From the NCBI GenBank assembly GCA_949987565.1, contig OX465107.1:17571030-17635029 (forward strand): a stretch of 64,000 nt of DNA, written 5' to 3'. Below, piece after piece: positions 34,239-45,150 of this stretch. Position numbers and translations under genes: made by a program. Numbering within the stretch: position 1 is the first letter of the stretch; each line of letters begins with the position of its first letter. Source of the DNA: Luidia sarsii (taxonomy: Eukaryota; Echinodermata; Asteroidea; Paxillosida; Luidiidae). The notes beneath the pieces are model-generated. The model had not been told where the DNA came from. It saw only the letters and a program-made list of their open reading frames with translations, and ran no database searches.

Positions 34239-37200
34239 ATGTACAGGAATCAATCGCATGAGGTAAGCTGCCAGCACTATAATGCCCTAAATCCCTCGTT
34301 TAATTACTACACAACATTGGTAAGATCGAAAAACAGAAATGTTCACATATTTACATGACACTTATACAGTTTGAAGATGGTTATAGTAGAAACCTCTCAC
34401 TGAAATATTTCTGCCTAAAATGATGTATTTTGGAAGAAATGAGTAAAAGAAATAGTTTACGTCTCACCGAGATCTAAACTATTTTTCTGAACAGTAGGCT
34501 TCCTACGGCGTAGAATGCTGCATTTTCGCGAAACAAATGAAGCGGTTTTCACCATTTTCTCGAGACTCGGTTGGCGGATTCAGCAGAAATTTTCACAGGT
34601 GTGCTATTTCATCCATATGTTGGATCAGACATCGTATGGATGCTATTCTTTGACCACGACCAATGTTGTGTTAGGGCTATAAGTAATTACGTACGGCTTT
34701 TGCCGATTTTTGTGTTTGTGTGTGGTTCTCGAAATACTATGCAGCTCTTGAAGTAGCATGTATAATTATTGCAGAGTTTATGATTCTACTGGTCTCGTCG
34801 TTTTTCTACACGTTCAATAGAAACTTATTATCGCTGTGGAGCAAGGTGATTTGCCCAATGTTCACCTCGCCGTCAAGCAGGGTGCGAAGATCAATGAAAT
34901 ACCGGTGAGATTGTTTTCTTATTTCCTTCTATATCAATGAATGACTAGATAAATGATAAAATGGATGTTTCAACAAACCAAACATTTTATTAGCCCATTA
35001 GCATTTAACCATGCTGTTTGTCTACGTGCTACTTATCATTACTTCACCCTGGCACTGTGTTATGGATGATAATCGAATACTGTAGTGTAATTGATTTACG
35101 TGTCTAATAGGTGTCTGCTGTGGGCCTGACGTTTCGATCCTAGCAGGACCTTTCCCTGGACCTTCACTCTGCATGACCTTCAATCTGCCTTTGAGAAAGG
35201 TCCTGCTAGGATCGAAACGCCAGGCCCACCAAATTTTGAGATTTGCATTTTGGTTAATTTTAGTCAGTAAGCAGTTTGCAACATTTTTGTATATTACTCT
35301 AGCTGTCTATTGTAGGATTTCTATCAGTTAAGCGATAGCAGCAGCCTATTGATTTTCTTGTCTGATATCTGAAAAATTGGCAAAGAAAAGTTTAACTGGA
35401 TTGGGACTTGAACCCGAGACCTCTGGATTAACGTACCAATGCTCTTCCACCTGAGCTATCCAGCCCTTAGATGGTGGCCTCCATAATAGTTACGTATATC
35501 GTTAGTCTTTGCCGGATTCGTATCGTTAGTCTTTGCCAGCCAGTCAGAAGCAATTGAATCATTGTTTGCTTGACTTTTTTGGATAGTGGGGGATGGAGTC
35601 TGTCTTAATGCGAGCCATACGATGTCGGCATTCGTCCGTAGCAGAGTATCTAATTGAAGAAGGCGTCGACCTTGGCTACCATTACGAGGTATTAAATGGC
35701 CCGTGCTTCTCTCTGTCATTTTTTTTGGGGGGGGGGGTTGTTTGTTGGGGGGATCCATTCAATGATTCATTTGGCAATTTGCATTCATGCTACATGCCCC
35801 TCTACTGCAACAACTACATGTACCCAATGTAAACGTGGAGGGGTTGAACGGTAAAAATGAGAATGGAGCTTGTGTCTTCTCTTTGATCATCGCAATAAAA
35901 GTGGCAATTAAGATAAATAATTATAAAGTAGCATGTTTTGTTGGCTGTTATAGTTATCGGGATGTTTTTGTCCATATCACATACAAAGACTACTGATGAC
36001 CGACTAGACTCGTATAGTGAGTCGTTCGGGCACGAACTTCAATGTTTATAGTATTTGAAGTTCATTCTAAATTCTATCCTGCCCGCTCGGGCAAATCCCT
36101 TGACTACGCTTCCAATTTTACCCACCAGACTAGAGAAATCGGTGGTCAATCAGAACGGCAACCATATTATACATTTCCCTGACAGCCAGTGGACGTGTCA
36201 CGCGTTGACCCCAAATTTCTCGTCCACACAAATCGAATGTCACGTGAGCACAGCGAAAGCGGCCTTGAAAAAGGCTTCGGAAAATTGTCGTTTTCTATGC
36301 CTCAGCGTATCAAATCCTTTCAAATCCAACTTTTCTAGGTAGTTGAAGATCTAATGCGTGCCTCCAATAAGGTTTTTCTTTTCCAAAAGGATGATTAATA
36401 TGTATTTTGAGGGTTGTTATTTTACCGAAAAATCGACTGAAAAAGTGCGACGTAAATTCTTATTTTTCTCGACGAAAACAAAAGTCTCCTCTTAGCTGAG
36501 GTAATCATGGGAAAGAGTGTACCTTGATCTAGCAAAACCCCGTGAAGATGATGTCATAGGTGTTTTAAGAATGCGATGTACACCTGAAGTTCTCAACGAG
36601 TCCCCCACTTTTTAACGTAGGGGATCGGCCGCCATTATTCGAGCAGGAAAATCCGTGACCTTGTGACCTGAATGGAAAAGCGCGCGCCCTGATTGGACAA
36701 TGCCAAGTTAGCCTGCTGAATATTAATAAGTCATTGCTTGGGCACACATGTACTGTACATGTACTGTGTACATATGTACAGTACACGTACATGTACATGT
36801 ACTGTACATGTACACGAGCAGACCATGATTGTGTACGGAAATGGGCCTACTTCGGTGAAATCTCGCGAAAGTCGCCAATTTTCAGTTGGCGATTCGAGCC
36901 GAAAACGGAAAGGCTCCTCCTTGTATTATACATGTACATGAAGCATTCAATCTCCCCTTTCTCGTGAAATATGTGGTTTATTTCGACTGTTTTTAAGAAT
37001 TCGATGTACACCTACGGAAAACTGGCCGTCGGATTTTGGTCCAGAAAGTATGCTTTTTTTGGTCGCGCTGTTACATGTCCAAAATATTAACGAAAGTGGA
37101 CATAGCCTATTTGATATGAAAATAGAGAGCACGATGTCAGCTATCCACTTATCACGCCATCTTGGCAGCACCTATGCTACATCGGGGTATTTTCCTGTGT

Positions 37201-37796
37201 TGTCCGTAGTCTCGAATTCAGTCTCGCAAAACCTCGTGTAAGCCGCGGCGCAAATTCGTGCGTGACCCCGGACGAGAAAACTCGGCTATAAAGGCCCGTA
37301 CGCGTGACACGTCCACTGGCTGTGAGCTTTGCATGCCAGTGACTCTAGCATGGCAAACCGTGGTTGAACGTTGTTGCCCAAATCCTGCCGTTAGAGGGCG
37401 CCTAACGATAACACAATCATTCGTTGGAGCGCAATTAAAAATTGCCCCTCCACAACTTGTGGAACAGTATTTCCTTAACTTTCTTTGATAAAGTGATCAA
37501 TATTACTGCTTAACATAACCAGAGTGTTCACTGCTTCAACTCTTACGGAAACGCCAGAAAAAACACCAATTTCAATTTCAACTGAAGTTTCCTGCAAGTT
37601 GTTTGCAAAAGAAATTTGTGAAAGGAATCTAACATTCTGTCCGTTTGACTGTGTCTGTCAACTGTGTCCATAGAAAACCAGTTCTCCACGTGGTGGTCCG
37701 ACGCGAACTATGAATGAAACTGCAAGAGATTACGCCGAATTCTACAATCTGCCAGACATAGTGGAGCTTATTGACAGGAAGATGGGACGTCGCTGA
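34239..37796 (+). CDS. small ankyrin-repeat protein (gene A)
   Basis: Four exons assembled by eye: 34239-34262 (MYRNQSHE, donor GAG/gtaagc), 34821-34904, 35587-35688 and 37674-37796, ending TGA. All junctions are phase 0, giving 110 aa. Exon 2 reads AVEQGDLPNVHLAVKQGAKI, an ankyrin repeat. Exon 3 reads ESVLMRAIRCRHSSVAEYLI then EEGVDL, a second repeat. Exon 4 reads ETARDYAEFYNLPDIVELID, the usual closing half repeat. The order matches each cassette of the larger ankyrin gene at 45151-50470, so the two are paralogues. Ankyrin repeats bind other proteins; the partner is unknown. The first exon is the least certain part: it is very short and chosen for its donor and phase. Intron 1 holds a TTAA-type element and intron 2 a SINE upstream of exon 3. 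Confidence 0.6.
34303..34682. mobile_element. TTAA-type MITE in intron 1 of gene A
   Basis: The ends are inverted (ctacacaacattggt and accaatgttgtgttaggg). The interior matches 38658-38978 closely (gatcgaaaaacagaaatgtt, gaagcggttttcac). Related copy at 47399-47773. No coding capacity. Confidence 0.65.
35119..35290. repeat. fold-back element FB1
   Basis: The left arm gtttcgatcctagcaggacc (35131 on) is complementary to the right arm ggtcctgctaggatcgaaac (35199 on), separated by about 45 bp. The right side continues into a unique tail (ttttagtcagtaagcagttt) shared with 48180-48235. It belongs to a family with members at 48124, 50187, 60764 and 61332. Confidence 0.75.
35370..35485 (-). repeat. 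tRNA-derived SINE, minus strand
   Basis: On the minus strand: gggctggatagctcaggtgg (A box), then gagcattggtacg, then ggttcaagtcccaatcc (B box). This is the best-preserved tRNA-like head in the window. It lies in intron 2 of gene A. I call it a SINE because the same head with the same tail recurs many times in the window and the tRNA arms are imperfect. Confidence 0.6.
35689..37673. other. intron 3 of gene A
   Basis: Contains a G-run near 35725-35755 and a palindromic TGTAC/GTACA cluster at 36742-36825. Open frames of 60-95 codons have no domain or splice context. Confidence 0.45.
36742..36825. repeat. palindromic TGTAC/GTACA microsatellite
   Basis: Repeated tgtacatgtactgtacatgt words, each self-complementary. 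The tract can form cruciforms. It generates unrelated short open frames in several registers. Confidence 0.8.
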
Positions 37797-37979
37797 GACG
37801 AACATGGAAACCATCTACGATTTACGAGAAGGGGCCGATTTCATAGTGATGATTTAAGCACCATGCACCATTTAATGAAATACGAACAGCAATGGTTTAT
37901 CGGATGACATTGCTGACCAAAAACTCGACTATTGTCCCATGGTAGGTCACGGATAGTGAAAATTTACAAGTACACATCA

Positions 37980-38215
37980 AATAGACTGATTGCGCGACCA
38001 TTGTTTGCATGCCATCACTTGACTAAAAGTGGGTATTTTTGCATCTCATTTAGTGCAGAACAGAAGTGGAAGTGACCAAAGAATATTCTCCACATTATTC
38101 TTTGTACATTTCCATCGCTGCTCTGTGCCAAATGAGAAAAAAATACCCACTATACCGGTATGTCAAGTGTCAAGTATGTCAGAATAAGGCTTAAGCGGCT
38201 TTATGACATTACGCC
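37980..38215. repeat. dispersed repeat with inverted ends, related to 60110-60360
   Basis: The words tagtgggtattttt... are mirrored by aaaaatacccacta at 38143-38157 region, flanking a middle with gcatctcatttagtgcagaa. That middle word also occurs at 60167-60188. It ends with gcttaagcggctttatgaca, also seen in the delta blocks near 5371. Confidence 0.5.
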
Positions 38216-38230
38216 CTGATGAGTGTGTAA

Positions 38231-38654
38231 AGGCTGCCGCACACGAGAGCTATCTGCTGGGCAAAAATTCTCTCGAGGTCGTTACGGTAGCTCAGCATGT
38301 ATAGCTCACCGTGTGCGCTGAACTTTTGGTGAGATTTTTTTACCTCAAGAGGCCGTGAGACCAATATCTATCCTGTTTTATTTGTTTTCGCCTCGCGTGG
38401 ATGAAAACTCATCGTGTACGGCAACTTCAGCTACGTGCTGAGCAAAAAAAATAGCAACTGCCAACTGGCCAATGAAAGCGCACGCCCTATTCGGTGGTTG
38501 CCAAAATCTAACAAGACAGATATTGGTCTCACGGCCTTTTGAGGCAGATATCTTAAAAAAAGTTCAGCGCACACGGTGAGCAACGTGCTGAGCTATACGA
38601 CCTCGAGAGAATTTTTGCTCAGCAGATACATGTAGCTCTCGTGTGCGGCGGCAT
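38231..38654. mobile_element. long-TIR MITE flanked by TAA
   Basis: The two ends are inverted copies over roughly 150 bp: gccgcacacgagagct and aaaattctctcgaggtcgt on the left, with their complements on the right, and both carry ggccgtgagaccaatatct. TAA at 38228-38230 and 38655-38657 may be a 3-bp target duplication, as in PIF/Harbinger-type elements (established for that superfamily; assignment here is inference). No coding capacity. Confidence 0.7.
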
Positions 38655-38657
38655 TAA

Positions 38658-39880
38658 AGCCCCTACACAACATTGGTAAGATCGAAAAACAGAAATGTTC
38701 AGAGATTTACATGAAACTTATACAGTTTGAAGATGGTTATAGTACAAACCTCTCACTGAAATATTTCTGCCTAAAATGTGGTATTTTGGGAGTTGAGTAA
38801 AAATAATTTTTTTCGTCTCACCGAGCTCTAAACTATTTTACCGAACAGTACGGCGTTGAATGCTGCATTTTCGCGAAACAAATGAAGCGGTTTTCACGAT
38901 TTTCTCGAGACTCCTTTGGCGGATTGAGCTGAATTTTTTATAGGTGTCCTTTTGCATGCATATGTTGAATCAGACAACGTATGTGTGAAGGCTTGTGAGG
39001 CGAACGTTGAGTTGAACACAGGTTTTTACAGGAGTTCGTTTCGTTTAATCTTGTTTACTCCGTGAAAACTGTACATGAAAAGAATAACAGAAATTATAAG
39101 AATTACAGGAATCACAATTTTGACCTTCAAATCTCAATTTAGGGGCTAACTAAGGAGCTACACACGTACAATTAGTTTATCATTCTTAAATCAAAGGCAA
39201 TGTCCAGTTCGGTGGTACACAATAGTACGTAATAATTGAGGTCAGATATTCCACCACAACATGAGCCCAAATTTTACCTGTGGTTCATAAAAGGATACTC
39301 AAATTTCTTATCAAATTAATTTGTCATTGTGTGAATTTTGATTTATATCATAAACCTTACTTTGATGTTTCTTTGGGTTTTAACAGGTAAGACATTGATT
39401 ATGCAATAATTATGTTTGATACATTTAATGATGTATATACATTGCACTTTTCACTTGCTACAGTGCAGTGTCACTAGAACCTTCAAATTTAACCTTTTAT
39501 ACATTCAATTTTACACAATAATTAAATATATGTCATGACTAACCTCTGTGCCTCCATAAAACATAAGAAGGGGATCACAGGAACATAGGATGGTAGAAAA
39601 TGTCCTGGATTTTCCTCACAAGTCAACAAAATGGTTTGGCTGCACCACCTTCTCATTTCAACCAACAACTGAGGCCGCTAAACAGGTCAAGAACTCCTAG
39701 AACATTATTGGACCAAACCCCCTCTATTGGCCAAATTTGAAAATTCAAAATAAGTTGTGGCTTTAAAACATATTAAATCAATTCAATTAAATTTTCCAAA
39801 AACAAAAAACCAAAATCAAGACTTACACCTTAACAGTATGGATGCTATTCTTTGACCTTGACCAATGTTGTGTAGGGGCT
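38658..39880. mobile_element. TTAA-type MITE interrupted by a solo LTR
   Basis: The left part, 38658-38983, starts agcccctacacaacattggt. The right part, 39836-39880, ends accaatgttgtgtaggggct. TTAA borders it at 38654-38657 and 39881-39884. The interior matches 34303-34682. The break in the element is exactly the insertion at 38984-39835. Confidence 0.75.
38984..39835. mobile_element. solo LTR with 5-bp target duplication
   Basis: An 852-bp insert begins TGTGAAGG and ends CCTTAACA, near-perfect inverted ends with the TG...CA dinucleotides of LTRs. GTATG occurs on both sides (38979-38983 and 39836-39840), while the uninterrupted element at 34303-34682 has it once (cgtatggatgc). It has no internal coding sequence, so recombination between two LTRs is the likely origin. 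Confidence 0.75.
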
Positions 39881-39884
39881 TTAA

Positions 39885-42800
39885 GAGGGAACAGAGGGAA
39901 ACGGGAAGATTGTCATCATGCTCACCCTACATGTTGTTTTAGTACAAGACTCTGCATCTATGACGCGATATCTATATAATGGTTTAATGCTTTAATGTGC
40001 CAGCGCTCTTACCATTTGAGCTATACATCGATCTCTTTGAATGCGGCCTTCAAAAATAGTCATCTATCTTTGCCGAGGTGGAGGTGCCAATCTTTTAAAC
40101 CATTTATCTATCATAATTATGATATTATATCCATTATTTTTGTATTACTTTTATCGTGACTTAGCTGTGATTCATTTCCAGTTAATCATTCCAATAATCC
40201 GCCAATTTATCATATTCTTTTAACTACCGGTATGCAATACATAATATTGTACACTGTAATTACAGTATTTCAAAGGACATTATTTGATTTTAAGTGTCAA
40301 CAGATTATATCAATTATTTTGGTATTCACAGGAATGATGCATGTTAAAGAGGTTTCGCAATCCGCTATCCGCTTAATGTGCAGACGACACCCATATCTCG
40401 CTTGCCACACGTAATAATGAAACGAGTAGGAAAATTTGAATTTCTAGCAAATCGTCTTTACTGTTTTGTCAATATGGATGGTGTTGTCCAAAAATGAGTG
40501 TTGCTGATTAATGTTCCGACAATTTTGTGAGTATTAGAGACTTTGCAATACATAAGTCTCAACGTAGGGTATCAAAACGTGGGTGTATGGTGTCGGGAAA
40601 AGAATTAATTTTGGGATGGGATTAAGCGCTACTAATACCGTACGCCGGGATCGTTAAACGGTGGATCGGCAGAATAGCCACAAACTGGTATGTATATTAT
40701 AGGATAGCTTAATTCTTAGGTTCTATGCGCGCGCGTATCCTTTCGCGTGTGTGACGGGTACGGTACCTTTCGGGATACTGTTTTAGTTTGCCTACAGAAA
40801 CAGAGAGGAGCAGTGGTTTGCGTGCGTTAACACAGTTGATGATTGGAATAAATCTACATTCGTTCAAAATACAGTTTGGCATTGACTTGGTTTGTGTTCA
40901 TTCGTTCATAAATATTCGTTTGCATGGTATTTCTTTTATATGAATGTTAATGTCTCCTATTGATTAGTTGGTGTCATTCTGCAGCTTTATAATTAACATG
41001 TAAAGGCCTAATTCAACGAAGGAAATTAAAAGAAACGGCACAAACAAAGGAAGCAAAAAAGCATTGGTAGTAGGCCTATCACAATATCTGAGAATAAATA
41101 CCGGGTAGGCCTACCCCATTTTTAATAAACTGGCCATGTCCCCCTCATAATAATATCCAAATTATAAATGCTCTTAAAAGTACCCCGTCTGTCAGAATAT
41201 GATTTGTCTTCAATGACGGAAAGATAGCGTATATCCTTTTTACATTTCAACTCAAGAACAGCGAACATTGTTTATCTAATCGAACTTGTATCGGGCTACT
41301 GAGAGTACCACACAGTAATGTCATAATGCCATAACATTCATGATGTTGTTGCTGTTGATGTAACTTTTGTTGTTGTTGATGCTGTTTTGTCGATTTTGTC
41401 GATGTTTGTTGTTGAACCGAAAATATCAACAAGAGCAGCAGTTTAGAAAGACTGCAATGAGAGTGTACCAACACTGTCGGGGTGTGAACAAACTAATCCA
41501 GTAAGATCTGACGTATTTTCCTTTTCTTCACTAAAAAAGTGGCCACCAACCCCCCCCCCCCCCATGGCTGAGTTGGAATAACTTCGCGTGGTTGACCAAG
41601 AATCGTTCGAATATCCCTCAGCATCCCTGCTAGAAAAAATGTGGACCCGCAGTGTTACGGGGAAATAGATTTACCGCCAGGCAATGAAGTTAATCGAACG
41701 AAATAATCCTATTTTACAGCGAAATTTACTTTCATTGCTATTTTCACCCAATTTCTAATCAGCAAAGTTAATGTAACATGCGACTGATTACAAATTTTTC
41801 CAGTTACTTTTACATGTACTGTCTCAATCTGCATCATCTAAAAGAACGTTAAAGTCGCTGTAGGCCTATACCCGCGTTATCCAACTCTGGCTAACGGTTT
41901 ATGCAGAATGTATGCATGTGTGCCAGGGATACAAAATGGAATCGTCATACCGTCACCTCTCCGTTGGGAGATTTTCGCACAAGCCTCACCAGTTTGATCA
42001 CAAATAAAGAATTATGTTCGGTTGAATGATCGAACAGATCAGAGCGCGCGAGTGTTTACCGAAGAAGAAAAAACGATCCAAGGATCCGAAACAGGGTCGT
42101 CTGTACGGTGAAAATAATTACAAACAAAATGGCCCACCCCCGCCTGAATTCGAATCATTACGTATAGTTTGGGATACAGGCTATTGTCTGGAAATTCTTG
42201 CAGGAATAAGAAGAACTTGATTTCCGTGATCGAATAAGTGTTGTTATCAACATTGTACACTACACATTGAACGTTACAACACAATAATTGTGACTGCGGT
42301 TACCATGACACACCCGTTGATTATGTGTATACAGCAAGGCATAATTTGTTTTTCGTCTGAAACGCGTACCACAAAGTTGACGGCTTCACGATCCGTTCGT
42401 GTCTTTTGTATACTTTCACTGCATCAGTGAATGTGCGATAAGCCGGTATTGGTGTCTGCAGAAATCAAATCAGCCGTCTTTGTGAAGCGATAGGCCGAAC
42501 GTATTGTTGTGTGTTGTGGCAACTACACGACGGATCAATACATCGTGCTTTCCATTGGCATATTTATCTATCATTCCACCGTGGCTTTACCCGGCTTGCT
42601 GTGCCCTGCGGGGGTAAAAAAAAATGATTTACCGCGCACAATAGACACTTCATATTGCAAGGCAGCCAAGCTCTTCTGTGTTTGAAGAGGGATTTCTACG
42701 CATTATCGTTTTGTGCCAGACTTACCCCCCGGGTGTGCAGCTACTTGGGTCACTTGAAGCCTAGGTGTGTTCACGAATTGAGAGGTTTGGTCAGCGATGC

Positions 42801-44296
42801 CCGTCGTAATCAGTGTGGAATACTTGGTCGACTTACTGGTGAGTTTCAGTCACATATTCATAAGTTTTGTACTAAGAAGATAGCCGGCGTAGGAGTATTG
42901 GCATGTGTAGGCCTGTGCATTTTTGAGTTCGGTCCCTTCTTATTTTTTTGTCACATCATTGCAAAACAGTGTTGTTTACCTTATATAAGGCGCGCATGGG
43001 TAGATTCAGTTGAATATTGCTTACTGGCATTCGGATACCGGTGCGTGTTGGCCTGGGCTGCCATCAAAATATGCCATCAAAGTATATGCCTTCTAAGTCA
43101 CTATGTGGCATATTATGTTACATTTACCCTTATCATGGAGGATTAAGGACGTATATTCCTCGCACTCATTTTATTATTATTCTTTTTTCATTCTGTTAAG
43201 TTATGCTACCAATTACCATCATTAGACGGCACAGGAATTCCCCTGATAGGCCTATAGAATTACAAGCCGAAATCCAAGTTGAGTTTGTGATCTCTAAGTT
43301 GTCTTAATTCATACAATTTTGCAGCAGAGTTTTAATTTGTCACGGCCTACTCTGATACTCGGCCGAAATGAAAACGTGGCCGTCCCGGGAAAGATAACAT
43401 CACTAGTCTGCTATGACGAATTGGAAACTTGACCATAATTATTTTATAGGGACTCACTGCAAGGCCATGCAGGGTACTAGTACTGTAGCTCAGGTGGTAG
43501 AGCGCTTGTACGTAAAACTGGTCCAGTTGCAAATACATTTTCTTTCTTTTTTTCAGAATGTTTACAAATTTTCCAGTCAGTCGTCATGGTCTTCCTTTAC
43601 TTTGTTTAGGCCTACTATTGAAAATCCATTATGCATAATTTATGAGAAAGCTAGGTCGTACCTGCAGTGTAGTTGACAAACAAGTAAAATCACGCTGAAC
43701 ATCATGATATATTTCAGAATAAAACAAATTCGCAATTTGGTTTTCTTGTTGTGACAGTTGTTTCTAGCCATGCATGCCAGCATAATATAAAAACCCGGAG
43801 AGACTTAGTTAAGTCTACTCATTGTCGTGTGGTCTGGTACCTTGATCGGTTCCTGGACGTTTGTTTGCAATGGCGCTCGTTTCTAAACAACGATTAAACA
43901 ACAACTACGATACGGCATTGTTCGGCCGTGCTTGAGCAACCACCTTGTTCCTGCCACTGCAGTGCCAGTACTACTAGAGTAGTGACAGTAGACAGTAGGC
44001 TACCATTGTACCAAGCTGACGACGTGTCACCGACGTTTTTATTTCATATTTGAAGAGAGATCGACGATGTTTACTGATTCTATTATGCGAACTAGCTTGT
44101 GGTGGTTGTGCAAGTCATTCTTTGCTGTGTTTAGCACGTAACGACGTCAACATTGCAACTGCAAGTATTCCGAAACTAACTTCCAAAGTTCCATGAGCCT
44201 AGTTTAGTTGGACCTAGTTGACTTGTTCCTTGCTCTATGGTTGACACTACTCATGAGTCAGACTCAAGAGTCTGAGTCACTTCTACAGAAGTACAG
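39885..44296. other. intergenic sequence between the two ankyrin genes
   Basis: No gene I can support. It contains SINE-like words near 40005-40030 (minus) and 43485-43520 (plus), a GTT/GTC-rich simple repeat at 41337-41420 and a C-run at 41550-41563. A possible exon at 42026-42107 would read MIEQIRARECLPKKKKRSKD before a gtgaaa donor, but it has no partner exon. Confidence 0.4.
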
Positions 44297-44640
44297 TACT
44301 AGTAGTAGTACTAGTACTAGTACTACTACTAGTAGTAGTACTACTACTAGTAGTACTACTAGTAGTAGTAGTAGTACTAGTACTTGTAGTAGTACTAGTA
44401 GTGAGTAGTGGCACTGCTACTGATGAGTGGTACCAGTAGACTACTGCAGTAGTACTACTAGTACTACTACTAGTACTGTACTAGTAGTAGTAGTACTAGT
44501 AGTAGTACTACTCCTACAGTACTAGTACTATAGTACTACTAGTACTAGTACTAGAACTAGTATTACTACTACTACAGCTACAAGTACTAGTACTAGTAGT
44601 AGTAGTACTAGTAGTAGTACTACTTCTTACTTACTAATAC
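44297..44640. repeat. long self-complementary AGT/ACT triplet tract
   Basis: About 340 bp almost entirely of agt and act triplets in blocks that switch orientation (actagtagtagtactacta). Because AGT and ACT are complementary the whole tract can fold on itself. It ends about 510 bp upstream of the ATG of the larger ankyrin gene. The serine/threonine-rich frame it produces is not a gene. Confidence 0.9.
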
Positions 44641-45150
44641 TTACTAGATGAGAGCAACGTTAGCCAACTCTCAACAGTACTAATTAACGATTGGTAATCG
44701 CACTCGTGCTACTGCTAGGTAAACAGCAGTGACTTTCTGCCTATTCTCATGTAAATCAGTGTTACGCTGTGTATGGTTTTACACAAGTTACAAGTGACAG
44801 AGCTGGTAAGGGGTTTTTTCCCGATGCCACATGCACACCCTCATTTGCCATCCTATTTTGGACTCATGGACTGGAGGAGCTTACATCAAGCGAGCATGGC
44901 CACAATATCAGGCGTTCAGGCCTACTCCGAGCAAATTCACCAGCTGCCACCTCAGTCTCGTCAAACCCCAGAATGAAACCCTCCCACCAACCAATCTTTA
45001 TGATAATAGAACTTTGCTTTACAAGATCCCAAGCCCATGAATTCATTCCCTGGCTCAACCAGTCATTGTTGAAGTATGGCTGATTAACTTTATGAACCCA
45101 CATTTGTTTACTAGATTGATGACTAGAGCAAAGAGTACCTGGCCGTGATC

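Noticed and set aside
35395..35470. Functional tRNA gene on the minus strand
   Set aside because: A and B boxes are good, but acceptor and anticodon stems do not pair convincingly and the same head with the same tail recurs across the window, which fits a SINE.
42655..43146. 163-codon plus-strand open frame
   Set aside because: It opens without an ATG, has cysteine/leucine-rich mixed composition, no domain and no matching splice context; it is probably chance.
44208..44408. Serine/threonine-repeat frame
   Set aside because: A direct product of the AGT/ACT triplet tract; no start, domain or neighbour supports it.
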